DNA from: Arion vulgaris
Taxonomy: Eukaryota > Mollusca > Gastropoda > Stylommatophora > Arionidae
Assembly (NCBI GenBank): GCA_020796225.1
Contig: CM036756.1
Location: 61,160,644-61,224,643 of the forward strand
Reading direction: 5' to 3'
DNA length: 64,000 nucleotides
In this document: positions 63,360 through 64,000 of the stretch, piece by piece
Layout: every line of letters begins with the position of its first letter
How positions within the stretch are numbered: the first letter of the stretch is position 1
Made by a program: the position numbers and the translations under genes
Notes under the pieces: generated by a model
What the model saw: only the letters and a program-made list of their open reading frames with translations
Databases searched by the model: none
What the model was told of the DNA's origin: nothing

Positions 63360-64000
63360 ATATGGTAGAGATAAAAAAAAACACATTGACAAAGTAAGAA
63401 CACATTCAACAATTACAAGGTAGAGATAAAAAAAAACACATTGACAAAGTAGGAATACATTCAACAATTACATGGTAGAGATACAAAAAACACATTGACA
63501 AAGTAGGAATACATTCAACAATTACATGGTAGAGATACAAAAAACACATTGACAAAGTAGGAATACATTCAACAATTACATGGTAGAGATACAAAAAAAC
63601 ACATTGACAAAGTAGGAACACATTCAACAATTACATGGTAGAGATACAAAAAACACATTGACAAAGTAGGAATACATTCAACAATTACATGGTAGAGATA
63701 CAAAAAACACATTGACAAAGTAGGAATACATTCAACAATTACATGGTAGAGATACAAAAAACACATTGACAAAGTAGGAACACATTCAACAATTACATGG
63801 TGGAGATTTAAAAAAAACATTGACAAAGTAAGAACACATTCAACAATTACATGGTAGAGATACAAAAAACACATTGACAAAGTAGGAATACATTCAACAA
63901 TTACATGGTAGAGATACAAAAAACACATTGACAAAGTAGGAACACATTCAACAATTACATGGTAGAGATACAAAAAACACATTGACAAAGTAGGAATACA
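63360..64000. repeat. 54-bp minisatellite, at least 11 copies, cut by the window end
   Basis: The unit is ACAAAAAACACATTGACAAA followed by GTAGGAATACATTCAACAAT and TACATGGTAGAGAT. Small insertions in the A run shift the frame. A minus-strand frame stays open (CFLYLYHVIVECIPTLSM per unit) because 54 is a multiple of three. Confidence 0.95.

Overview
This is non-coding-rich animal DNA with one recognisable host gene in a dense field of transposon debris and tandem repeats. The mix of LINE (non-LTR retrotransposon) tails, several tRNA-headed SINEs and TIR elements looks like a lophotrochozoan, most likely a gastropod mollusc. That identification is inference. I saw no rRNA, genuine tRNA gene, CRISPR array or prokaryotic operon.

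The host gene is on the minus strand from 59461 down to 43979. It is pyridox(am)ine 5'-phosphate oxidase (PNPO), the FMN enzyme that makes pyridoxal 5'-phosphate. I assembled seven exons by hand. Every intron is GT-AG, all phases agree, and the joined frame has 294 codons plus a stop. The 67-codon first exon adds a basic, presequence-like N-terminus. Most active-site residues are kept, but two positions that contact FMN in known PNPOs are changed (human R116 is Q here, human Q139 is V). The six introns are packed with LINE and SINE insertions.

Layout. 1-8400 holds LINE tails, family-A SINEs, a Tc1/mariner-like MITE (4829-5085) and a hAT remnant (7357-8132) with a SINE inside it. 8395-9632 is a 39-bp satellite. 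11160-13955 is a run of three related 25/25/26-bp satellites invaded by a LINE. 14500-25000 is LINE fragments of several families with SINEs between them. 25575-27595 holds three minisatellites (38, 16 and 47 bp). 28509-29388 is an 880-bp TIR element. 33072-33806 holds adjoining 19-bp and 15-bp arrays. 34100-43600 is SINEs, hAT-like MITEs and LINE tails. 43979-59461 is PNPO. 59880-62000 is more LINE sequence. 63360-64000 is a 54-bp array that runs off the window.

How the mobile parts fit together: LINE group R (reverse transcriptase, RNase H, then an ILQDCP-type C-terminal module) ends in a GAA-repeat tail. SINE families A, B and C end in the same tail, and both LINE and SINE insertions have 9-14 bp target-site duplications. 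The simplest reading is one LINE machinery that also moved these SINEs. Family C joins the family-A SINE head to a LINE-type C-terminal coding module and keeps an open 98-codon frame in one copy. No LINE or transposase copy here is intact.
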